A stretch of DNA of 64,000 nt from Rusavskia elegans. Taxonomy: Eukaryota > Ascomycota > Lecanoromycetes > Teloschistales > Teloschistaceae. The stretch lies in contig SAUG01000046.1 of NCBI GenBank assembly GCA_011316305.1, positions 360,861-424,860 on the forward strand, written 5' to 3'. Below are positions 11,009 to 21,121 of this stretch, in pieces; position 1 is the stretch's first letter; every line of letters starts with the position of its first letter. The position numbers and the translations under genes are program-made. Under the pieces are notes generated by a model. That model saw only the letters and a list, made by a program, of their open reading frames with translations. It was not told where the DNA came from and did not search any database.

Positions 11009-14000
11009 CGTGACGGATTTATTGATCTTTACTTGAAGAATTGGAATTGGTGGTGGTTGAGTGAGAGAAGGGAAAAGGATTAAGAGAGTGTGAAGTCTTT
11101 GGGCTGTATTATTGAGTAAAGAGTGGAATGCCCGAAGTCCAGCGAAGCAACAGCTGGTAAGAGGACTGAAATAAGCAAAGACAGAAGAAACGGCTTGTGA
11201 GTGTGGAAGAAAGAGACGGAGCTACGACCGGCTGTTGGAGATTTATAACAGCGGTGAAATTAATTTGCTGATCGGGAAAAGGGGAAGCGATCTAGCCGAG
11301 CGCGGGTTAGCGTGGACCCTCCCAGCTCCACTTTATTGGCACCTCATCTGCAGGTACTTTACCGCTTCGAGTCGCTGCCGTTCCAATTTCACTCTTAGAC
11401 GCACTCCCTCATTGGGCTCGATCCTGCTGAATGTCACTCATCTAATTTCCCCGGAGGCCTTGGCGCATCTGCTCCTTCGTCCCATTTGACCACTGGAGGC
11501 TCTGCAGCAGGACGGCGTCGAGAGGCTGAAGCCCAATTCGACCAATGCAGCAAGTCCAAACCTGCGTGATCAAGGTGGGTTTTATCATCACCCCAATAAC
11601 AACGTGTATGACATCTGAGTATTATTCCAGACGATTATTATTGCGACCGATGTTTGGAACACAGGAAACTGGCGCAAGAAGGCTCTTGCAACAGAATCAT
11701 TGAAGGGTGCTTTAGCGTGAGCTTGTCAGGGGCAACGGTTGACACCAATGAGACAGACTGCTTACGCCGTACACGCTAAGTTCAATCTCAAACGTCGGTG
11801 TGTTTCCCCTGCAACCTCGCAGCCTATCGGAGCCTCTTCTTGCTCCACTGCCATCCTTTTTCTATCCGCTTCTCCAAGCCATGTCGCCTCTGTCTTTCGT
11901 GTTTGATTTGACCTGGACGCGCTCGCGTATGATCCTAATCATATCCCATCCTGGACATGCACGACATAGACGGATGATGTCAGAAGGCGGTCGTGTTTGT
12001 GGAGTTTTGCAATGCGGCCTACCATTTGCCCATTCTATCATACTATGCGAAGAGGTCGCCAGGCAGTAAGACCCTTCAGCCTTTGCTACATCATATTGCT
12101 TTGCCCGATATCGACGTTCTGACGCTAGAGAAGTTCCTGCCAGGAGGTTACTGGGACTCAGATGTGGAGTAGAGGCGCGGTTAAAGGCAGCGAAGGCGAA
12201 GTAGTCGTGGCACAGATTGCCCGATAGCGAGGACAGTCGAGACCTGTAACCAGAGATCCATTGACAAGGACATATCTTATTCTCCTGAGTGCCTTGGTAG
12301 GAGTAAAGCTCACATTTCAGACGACCTGCAAATTTTCAGGCTGGTCGTCGGGTTTTGTCTGTATTCCCGGTCAGCTTTTCAGTTATTTGTTGTCTCTGAA
12401 TGATGCACGGAAATCCTAATTCTGGCTTTCACCGAGCTTGTCAGTGCTCTCATTGATCGAGAGGTGCTTTTTCCGAAACCATGCAACAATTCCACATCTA
12501 TTCGAAAGCAATATCATCTTGTCTGTAACAGTCGATCAAGTCAATCCATACTACCATTTCATATCACCCTGGTTAGAGCAGCTGTCACCGAGTTCGTCTT
12601 ACGTGACCTTATTACCAACAAGTCCAGTGGGAAGGATCACTCCATTGGCGAAAAGATATGGTGCTGACATGGTGACAGGGTGACATGTTCGAAAGGTTCA
12701 ATGTCAGACGCGCCCAGCTTGATGATGGATATGGCAGCCGAAGACAAGATTAGCGTGGACGTTGGAGGGAATAGGTAAACCCGGTGAGTTCTGTGCAAAA
12801 GGAAGCATCGAAGATGATGAGCATACATTGTCTGGCCCAAGTCATGATTTGGCGAAGGCCAAACGCCAAACATGGACTTAGTCAACCGTGTACTCTGTAC
12901 AGCTTCGCCGTTGTTGGGTTAAACATAGCGAGCCGCCATGGAATAGCTGAGGTTGTGTTATTAGCAGTGAGTACGTGGATCAATGTCATACTCGGCTCGC
13001 CGTCCGAGCTACTTGCCATGGTTCTTCGGCAGGGCATATGAATCATAAGCTCACAACTGAGTAAGTGTCACCTTGAATCGGACCCTGATGCCAGACGCCC
13101 GTTCAACTGTAACGGATTCGGAGATGGTGGTGGGGCTTAGTCATGCGTTTCAGGCCACTGTGGCCCCTTTTAATTGCCAAGAGATTTAATTGTCGAGATT
13201 ATTGTTAGAGAGTACGGATAGACCACCAACATCCATAACACAGCCCGCCTGGTCATTGCTTTGCTTTGCACAGCCTGCAAACCTCATTCCCACCATTACT
13301 GAAAGAGTATCTCTTGACTGCAAGAATGTCATAACCAACATCTGTCGCTCGCTTTGTCCACGGTCGACCGGCGAGGATGAGACCAGCATGATCAGTTGAT
13401 CCAAAGCCTCACTCTTGCCAGGAGCAAGGGCGCTTTCCATCAATATTCTCTGCTTCATCTTCCTGTCAGATCACTCTCCGCTTTCCTGTGTCATTGATCA
13501 TATAATGTATTACCATGCCTGGCTTGGGAGCAACAGATATGCACATCGTCCCTAAGAATTCCACCTGGACCTTTCAGCGCTGATCAGACTAATTCAAGTC
13601 TATCTACATCTATATTTGCTTACTACTGCCTCTCGAGTGCTTGCTTCATTTTTCGGGAGACTTTTGTTGGCCTTGATTCTCCCAAGATCAGGCTATGAAG
13701 CATTTCGGGACCACCCCCTCACGATCTACTCGGGAATTGACCGTGCTCCCGTTGGTCTAATGCACTCTTATATGCCAACTCCGCCTCTATATCAGTCGTA
13801 CCTCCCATTGACCGCATTGAGTGTGCGTCCGGCGCGACTCGACCGCATTCCGGGCCAGCCTGAGAACACCGCCCCTCTTTCTGGGGGGTACTCCATACCT
13901 GGCGCCAGTTCATGCTTGCATGATTGATCCCTCCAACTGCATCGTCATCTGCTTACACCGCTCCCAGGAGCCTCCTGTTTTAATTGGATATCTCGATCCT

Positions 14001-14162
14001 TCCGCAAGATAAACCCAGTGGCCGCATTCGATCCGCTCCCCATCCTCGACACAGCACATCACCTACTATTTACTACCGCCCATATTGCTTCTTTCTGAGG
14101 CGCTGCATATCGCTCTGCCTGGCACTCGCTGGTCGCTGGATCGGTGTTGACTGAAGGTCACC
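11009..14162. other. 3.1-kb intergenic region
   Basis: This is the divergent interval between the GPI protein (-) and the unknown protein at 14163 (+). GC content is ordinary, with no RIP signature. Short open frames occur on both strands (11235-11489, 11800-12069, 12438-12683, 13186-13458, 13616-13927), but none shows a domain or joins into a spliced model. The last ~600 bases are pyrimidine-rich and look like promoter and 5' leader of the downstream gene. I see nothing else. Confidence 0.5.
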
Positions 14163-15170
14163 ATGGCTGACCATGAGGGTCTCGTGGATCTCTCGCTCTT
14201 TGCCACCTCCCCAAACAACGACCGACATTATGTTGTCGATGACGATCCTCCGGCTGACCGAATCTTTCGAGCACGCCCTGCTGGCATGGCCTCGCTTCAC
14301 TATGGCTATCCTCTTCCGCGGTGCTATACGATGAAGCCGCTGCCGCCCCTCCCACCACGGAAGCTCTGTCGGAGGAGAGGAAGAGGAGGTCGACCCGACT
14401 TCACCTCGAGATGCATCCTGACTCGAATGAAGAGGCAAAGGATCGGTGACGACAACTTCGGCCGCGGAGTCACCATCCAGCAAAGACGCAATGGGCCAAC
14501 CACAGCAACCCCACAGCTCACCCTGACATTACCACCATCAGCGACCCAGCCGAGTACTCGGGTTGCTTCGGCCATGGTTTGGATGCCAGACGAGCAAATG
14601 TGGCTCACCGCAGACGAGATCCCTCCTCAGCTTCCCTGTACTGCCACCAATAACAATAACCAGCAGAGCGCCTACGTGGAGAACACGTTCTACTCGCAAC
14701 GACCCGATTATCCTCGTTCAGAACCCTCACCAGGCCCTTACACCTATTACGACATCACGCCGCCGGATGAATCACCAGTGCTCACCCAATTCCGCAGCCT
14801 CCTGACCGAGCCCAGAAACGAGGAGATGCTGTCGCCCTTATTCCAAGAAGCCATCCAGTCAGTACCCTTCTCAGATTCCGCAAGTCTGTACTCGCGGCCA
14901 TCCGAGGAATTCCAAAAGATTCAACAGCAGCAACGACAGCACTCGGAAGAAGAGCGTCAGCCTAGTCGAAGCTCAGGGCAACAGAGCTTTCATAGCGCCA
15001 TTGAATTCCTCGCAGGAGGTCCCAACCGACCTCTTGGGAATAATCAACGAGATCACAGCGCCATTGATTTCTTGGCAGGAGGTCCGATCAGGCCTCTTGG
15101 AGACTACCGGCGGGATCATGTTGGATGGGGACATCAAGCCAGGAGGCTTGCCCGATCATCTTCCAGGTGA
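14163..15170 (+). CDS. Uncharacterised Pro/Gln-rich protein with C-terminal duplicated motif
   Basis: One exon, 335 residues, with a good start context (TCACCATGG). The N-terminal half has basic stretches (PRKLCRRRGRGGR). A short Trp-containing block around residue 140 (VWMPDEQMWLTADEIPPQ) looks like the only conserved-type segment. The middle is rich in Asn, Gln, Pro and Ser, with a Gln run near residue 260. Near the C-terminus a 21-residue unit is duplicated (HSAIEFLAGGPNRPLG, then HSAIDFLAGGPIRPLG). There is no signal peptide, membrane segment or known domain. The composition suits a disordered nuclear or regulatory protein, but that is inference; I do not recognise the family. Confidence 0.65.
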   Translation: MADHEGLVDLSLFATSPNNDRHYVVDDDPPADRIFRARPAGMASLHYGYPLPRCYTMKPLPPLPPRKLCRRRGRGGRPDFTSRCILTRMKRQRIGDDNFGRGVTIQQRRNGPTTATPQLTLTLPPSATQPSTRVASAMVWMPDEQMWLTADEIPPQLPCTATNNNNQQSAYVENTFYSQRPDYPRSEPSPGPYTYYDITPPDESPVLTQFRSLLTEPRNEEMLSPLFQEAIQSVPFSDSASLYSRPSEEFQKIQQQQRQHSEEERQPSRSSGQQSFHSAIEFLAGGPNRPLGNNQRDHSAIDFLAGGPIRPLGDYRRDHVGWGHQARRLARSSSR

Positions 15171-16393
15171 AGCAACCCTCAACGCGTTTTGTTGTTCCGT
15201 CTAGGCAGGAGGAGAATGCTTACATGTATACTATTACTCTTTTCCCTTTGAAGGACTAAAACAGCCAATTTTTGTTTTTGTTTCCAGCGCGCGTGTGCAT
15301 TGCCAGTTGTCAGAAATGTAACATTATGTCTTTTTCGTATATATATATACCCAGGTCGCATGATGGATACGTTACATCTGGATCACCAGACTTATATTAA
15401 CCGTGTTTTCCTGACACATCGAGATTGCATACTCCTAATCACTTATAAACAAATCTTCTCCTCCGCTTCCTTACCCACCCCCTCCATCAACGACGCCCGC
15501 TTCCTCTGACGCCCTCGACTCATCGCCCCGTCACCCTCACAAACCCTACCCTAATCCCTTACAGAAAACCTTCTACCCACCATCCCAAATTCACATATCC
15601 ATATCCCGAAAACCTCCCCCGCTCCGCCGCTCCCTCATACACATCCCCTCCTCTCACCGGTCGTCGTTATGCAGAAATCTCGAGATGCCTATATTACGAA
15701 AACAAGAGCTTCGGATGCTCTGGTATGGTATGGTATGGTATGGTATGAAATCAGGGGTATCAATACAGACTGCTCTGCAATGAAAATTATCTGGCCCAGC
15801 CTCAATCGGACAGGAGGGCGGCGTATGGAATGCAAAAAAAAGCAAGGTGCGAATATGAACAGAGTATTGTATGTAAGTATGACGGGACAGGGGAGCAAAG
15901 GAATCTACGCATCCATCGGGCAGCATTTCTTTATACATACCGAGCCTTGCAGTATTTTATATTGATATTTTAAAAGAAAATTGCTGTTTGAAAAGGCCTC
16001 TGGAGTCACGTACTGCTGCCCCGCTTGCCCGTGAGAATACATATCCGTTAATGAGACAACGAGTTTGCTCGGTTTGCGCTGCTTTGATTGCTGGTCCAAT
16101 GGTAGTTTATAGGTCCTGTTACGTCCGCTACGACTTCTGGGATGTTCGTTAGGCCATAGTGAACTTTTCATTCAGCTATCCATCCATCTACCTTCACGAG
16201 GCGGATCGAAACCCCGTTCATATGTTCCAACAGGTTCGGGTGGTCCTGCCAAAAATTGCTAATCGCCTGCGGGTGAGTTATCCAAACGATCTTTTAATGA
16301 ATAGATTCCGTGATCATATGGTGCATTAGGGGTATCCAAGCAAGATTATGAAAACAAGAGACAATTTGAGAAGAAAAAATCAATAGGCGTGTT
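15171..16393. other. Convergent 3' intergenic region with (TGGTA)5 microsatellite
   Basis: The interval lies between the 3' ends of the 14163 gene and the MAP kinase kinase. It contains five TGGTA units at 15721-15747 and a C-rich patch at 15470-15660. The open frames here (such as 15669-15965) are low-complexity and unsupported. Confidence 0.6.
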
Positions 16394-18115
16394 TCAATCT
16401 TTCCAATCCCAGACCTGCTTCAGGAAATGTTCCATGTTGACTTTCTTGCTCTTCATGTCGACCATCCACGGGTGCTCCAGCATACGCCACGGTGTGGCGC
16501 GTCTTTTTGGCTCTTTTTCGAGACTGCAATACAAATGTCAGCATCGGGGTATGACTATTCCAGAGGGAAGAGAAACTTACCAGCACTCGATGAAATATTT
16601 GAATGTCTCACTCCATTTGATCCCGGAATCGGGTTCGTCCTTCAGCTTGGGTATTGATTGTCGGACGATGTAAGTCAAGAGATCAATCAATCCAGCCTTG
16701 GGATTCATCTCTGTTCCGTCCGCAGGAAAGGGAAAGCGATGCTGGGCCACTTCGAGAAGTGTCACGCCGAGCGACCAGACATCGGATGTGATGGTGTATG
16801 ATTGGCCGGTGATTCTTTCCGGTGCCATATAGTAGGACGTGCCGATGAAGGTATTTGCGTCGCCTTTAGTACCGAACTCTCCACTGACGCCAAAGTCACA
16901 AAGCTTGACCTGTCCATTCCGGCAGAGAAGGATGTTTGAAGGCTTGATGTCTACAAATATGTTGTTAGCCACTTGTCCAGGATAGTATTTCGCAGCGTCA
17001 TACCTCTGTGGATGATCTTGCGCCCATGAAGATATGTCAATCCATTCAAGACTCCTTCGGCCACTTTGCCGAGCACTTTCTCCCCTGTTCTACCGCCAAG
17101 CTTCTTGACTTCTCTGTAGACACCGTCGAGACTGCCGCCTTCGCAATACTCCATCGCGATCGATATAGTGCCACTAGAGTCGTCAAAAGCACCGTAGTAT
17201 TTGCATATATGCTCCGAAGCACACTCCTTGTTGAAGGCTAATTCGCGCTTGATCTGCTTCTTGACATCGGGATTGGGGTCTGTAGTAATAATCTATCCAA
17301 GTCACAAGTCAGCGGCAGCGGGTGAGAGTGCCGAATCCACTAACCTTCAACGCAAACTCCGTCTTCCCACCCTCAAGTTTGCAGCGCGTGACCGCACCAC
17401 CAGCACCCTCGCCCAAGCTTCCCATTTCGATGATCTTCTTCGTCTCGCTCGCGGCTCTCAAGCCATCATCATCCAGATCCTCAACGTCCAAAGGTCTCCC
17501 CTTTTCCAAACTGAGCTTCGCCAGATCCGGTAGGAAATGGGTGCTCTGTTCTGATTCGAGGGTCGGGCCCCCATGTTCCGAATATACTGAGCTGATGGCC
17601 GAGGCCGGATCAGGCGTACCTGATGGATGGCGTTGATTGCCTGTTGGATATGAGACTCCCGAGAAGGAAGAGGATGAAGCCGAGGTGGGGCCACTGGTGC
17701 GGCCATCAACCATGGTGAAACTGTCTGATCTCGAATGACCACTTCCATCGCTATTGGCAGTAGCCGAAGGAGCGACATATGGCTGTGGAGCGGGCCGGCC
17801 GTTGGTCAGGCCTGGTATATCTTGCGGAGTGGAGCTACTTCCCATGGGGGTAGCCAAGCGTAACTGTGGAGGTGCAGGACGAGATGACGGCCGGGAGACG
17901 GGTAGCAGAGAAGCAAGTTCAGGAACGGCGCCATTCCCGGAGACAGGCTTCTGATTCGGCGATGGGGGGATGGCGAGACCCAAACGGGGGGTTCGGGCGC
18001 CTGCGTTGTTTCGATTTCCACCCGGGACGGGCGGACGGAGGAGGGGTACTGGGGACGACATGTTTCGCTGAGGCTCGGTGTTATCGAGATGAGCACTGTC
18101 GTGAGCGTCACTCAT
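16394..18115 (-). CDS. MKK1: MAP kinase kinase of the cell-wall integrity pathway
   Basis: Four exons (17345-18115, 17004-17292, 16581-16950, 16394-16523) with introns of 52, 53 and 57 bases give 519 residues, the usual length of Mkk1/Mkk2-type MEKs. Residues 1 to about 230 are Pro/Ser-rich. The kinase domain follows, with a glycine loop ([10 protein letters not shown]), the VAIK-type lysine in EFALKI, catalytic loop HRDIKPSN at about 352-359, DFG at about 372, and activation segment ending in GTSYYMAPE. The wording ([34 protein letters not shown]) matches the Mkk1/2 group rather than the Ste7 or Pbs2 groups. It would phosphorylate the Slt2/Mpk1-type MAPK downstream of Pkc1-Bck1. Splicing restores HRD across one junction and FIECCLEKEP across another. 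Confidence 0.95.
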
Positions 18116-19265
18116 CCCAGCAGGAGCTGTAGGGTCGAGGGATTGTCGAAGCTCACAAGTGGAGATTGTTTCGAGAGCAGATGGTGATGGTGATAGTTGG
18201 CGGCGGACAAAGGATAGCTTCCTCTCTTTTCACCAAGTTGAGGGCATTCTCGAGCTTACTCGATCGGAGATTGCGAGTAGTTGGCTTCAACAGAGTCAGG
18301 AGTTGCTGGATGTCCAAAGGAGCTTCAAGATGACGTGGATGGAAGTGGGGATTGCTATGTGGTGCATGGAGGCCGGCAAGGAGGGACTTGGGAGTACCGC
18401 AGAGAGAAGCACAGAACAGACGACTAGTTGATGAACGAATGGGACGTATGAAGGATAGATTCGAGGAGTGATGAGAGTTGGAGGCTATCATGTGCGTTCG
18501 AGTAAGCGCCGACCAGCTGGACTCACTTGATGGATCGGATCGGATCCTTGCTTATGGCCCCGCCGTCGTCTGTCAAACAGATCGCCCGTTTCAGGAGCCG
18601 CCTTGTTCAGCCTCTCTTCGTAAACCTTCCACTCCAATCTCCTCCGCTCCTTTGTCCCTGAGACGAAGCAAGCATCTATTTGAATCATGCCTTGCCCTGA
18701 GCAGGGACCAAGTGCACTGAAAGAGGACTTGGATAAATCTATCATGATTCAAACATGATGCACCACGTTGAATCTCGCTAACTGGGCGACTTGTTCTATG
18801 CTTACAGGAAAACATGGCTGCCGCTGGTCGAGAAAGTGATCGGAAAACAGTTCCGAATTCGATGAGAAGAATTTCAAATGCCGCACGTGGACGCCGCGAA
18901 CACACACGTCGTGGCCGTTGTCTGGATTCGAGCCATGTGGCAGACACGCTCACTCCATTCCAACTCTTCGCATCCTCCTAGAAGCATCATCCCCAACTCT
19001 GGATGCTACGCTTTTCTGACAAAGCACCGGCTGCTAAATCTAGACAATAACAAAGTGAACGCAAGACCGAGCCGATTGAAACGCCTGCACATCCATGCAA
19101 GAGAATTCAGAATGTCAACCCAACTGGAAAACGCCTGCTTGAGCAATTCTTCACATCTCAGTATCCAATCTCCGGATTCATATGCAGACAAACTGGACTT
19201 CTTCATCTTCGTGTTATCTTGCTCTTTCTTCCCTCGATCCCTTCCTGCTCCTCGCCAACAGCAGT
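18116..19265. other. Intergenic region upstream of the MEK gene
   Basis: It holds the 5' leader and promoter of the MEK (-) and the 3' flank of the coiled-coil gene (-). A 112-codon frame at 18153-18491 lies just upstream of the MEK start on its strand, has no domain, and is most likely untranslated leader or an upstream ORF. Nothing else is evident. Confidence 0.5.
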
Positions 19266-20465
19266 CTATTGCCCGTTCGCCTTGGCCATAGACACCTGGC
19301 TGAGATGATTGCCCTTCGCTCCTTCCGATCTGCACGGCTGCCATGAATGCTCGTGGCTGGGCGGAGGAGTCGGATTCCAGATGCCGTCGGGACATGCGGA
19401 GTTCGTGCTTTGACTTGTGTGAGGAAAGGCGTGAGGGTACATGTGCTGTGGGTTCGATGCATTTGCGTGCTGCAGGGGTTGCTGAGGATAAGTCATGGGC
19501 GGCGGCGTGAAGGTATTCGCTGGAGCTTCTCGGTACGGCGGATGTGACATGGTGTACACCGGGACCGATTGTCCCGGATAAGCGTGGGCCAGCGCTGCTC
19601 TCATGTCGGTGAGCTGTCGTCCCAAGTTGGAGAGCGACGCCTGCAGTCCGAGGATCAAATTCGCTTGCTCCGAATTCGTTCTCCGGAGCTGTTGAACCAG
19701 GCTCGTCTGATCCATGACTGGTGTACCCTCCTGGTGATCCATCGTCACCTCGGTCAACAGCTCATTCGCTTTGGCAGCTGGCTTTTCGTTCTCCCTGCTG
19801 AAGGAATCTTCGCCTCCTAGCCTCTCTCTAACGCTGTCTCCCAGCCTCTCTTCTGTATACCGAAGCTTCTTCTCCAACATCTCGATGTACGTTTGTTTCT
19901 GCTCCATCGCGGACTCGTATTCCCGACGAACGGTATCCTGATCATCCGTCTTCTCAGCTACCAGCTTGCTGATCTTGGTGTACAGATGGTCGACCTTGTA
20001 TTCGTGCGCTTCCTTCATCTGCTGACGTTCCTGCTCATGCATTGACGTCAATGCGTTCATTTTGCGGACGCTCTGTTCGCACTCGTTCTTGAAAGCAGCT
20101 TGATATCTAAGCATGCCAAAACGAGCTTCGTCAACATGCCGCTTTGCGGTGAGCCTTGTCATTGTGGCCTCGGTTCGATGGTCCATCTTGATCTTGTCGA
20201 CTGTGCGCCTCTGTTCTTCCCGCTCTCGTTCGAGGTTTGCCAGGAATTTCTGGTCCAAGTCTGCATACTGCTGCCGTAGCGTCACCTCTGCTTCTTGAGA
20301 CCCTCTTCGCCGACCTTGGTTGTAGATGATGGCATTCATGACGCTTTCCCGGACAAAATGTGACGTGCGCCGGGACGATTGTGGTGTGTCCTCGCTATCG
20401 CCCGAGCTCTCGCTTGGATCTGGAGTGAGAGGTGTATCTAGGGTCCGCATTGAGTAATCGTCCAT
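19266..20465 (-). CDS. Uncharacterised coiled-coil protein
   Basis: One exon, 399 residues from the ATG at 20465. Residues 1-45 are Ser/Thr/Pro-rich and acidic. Residues of about 55-220 form a long heptad-rich coiled coil with many Glu, Arg, Gln and Lys (EREREEQRRTVDKIKMDH; LVAEKTDDQDTVRREYES). A second shorter helical segment follows at about 245-300 (LVQQLRRTNSEQANLIL). The last 100 residues are Pro/Gln/His-rich. There is no membrane segment or catalytic motif. A structural or scaffolding role is likely, but the family is not recognised. Confidence 0.7.
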   Translation of the reverse strand: MDDYSMRTLDTPLTPDPSESSGDSEDTPQSSRRTSHFVRESVMNAIIYNQGRRRGSQEAEVTLRQQYADLDQKFLANLEREREEQRRTVDKIKMDHRTEATMTRLTAKRHVDEARFGMLRYQAAFKNECEQSVRKMNALTSMHEQERQQMKEAHEYKVDHLYTKISKLVAEKTDDQDTVRREYESAMEQKQTYIEMLEKKLRYTEERLGDSVRERLGGEDSFSRENEKPAAKANELLTEVTMDHQEGTPVMDQTSLVQQLRRTNSEQANLILGLQASLSNLGRQLTDMRAALAHAYPGQSVPVYTMSHPPYREAPANTFTPPPMTYPQQPLQHANASNPQHMYPHAFPHTSQSTNSACPDGIWNPTPPPSHEHSWQPCRSEGAKGNHLSQVSMAKANGQ

Positions 20466-21121
20466 GCTGAAGTGATGAATGTTCGAGATACTCTATGATA
20501 CTGATCTAGGGTAGACGGATGTTTGTCTGATTTGTCCGGACAAAGGGCTTCCATGTTGCTTCCCGGTAGTGGACATCGTTGTGCATAAGCAACGGCAGAA
20601 GTCATCAAGGAAGGCGCGAATGATATATGCGAACCGTGGGTCTAAATGTTGACAAGTGATTTCCAAATTTTGTAAACAACAGGCATCCAACACATTTTCG
20701 AAGTCTGTTGCAGGACTCATGCCATCCATCATTTAGTCGATACTGTCATGAGGACTGTCGCTGCATCGATACCTGGACGAGCTGAAATCTTCATCATGAA
20801 TGAGTAGGCGTGCCACATACTGCTGATCATTCGACGCTCCAGTAGTTAGAAATAGCTTTATTGCTCTTCTTCATGCATGATTTCTCAACACGGTCTCGTC
20901 TATCTCGAGTTAGAACTGCTGGACCGTCGCGCTTTCCTGAAGTTACATGTGAACTTCAGTCGTAGATCTCCTGGTGAACTTGTTGCTGAGGAATTTGTGT
21001 CTCCTTCCAAGGTCTCAACTGCTCCTGCATCGTTACCTCGATCGAACGTCAAATCATGCAATCACACTGAAGTATGTCTGTCACCAAAGCCATATGCCGG
21101 CATGATGTCGTTTATCGTCGT
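20466..21121. other. Intergenic region
   Basis: Promoter and 5' leader of the coiled-coil gene plus the 3' flank of the Zn2Cys6 regulator (both minus strand). The short frames present (20493-20732, 20877-21188) have no recognisable content. Confidence 0.5.
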
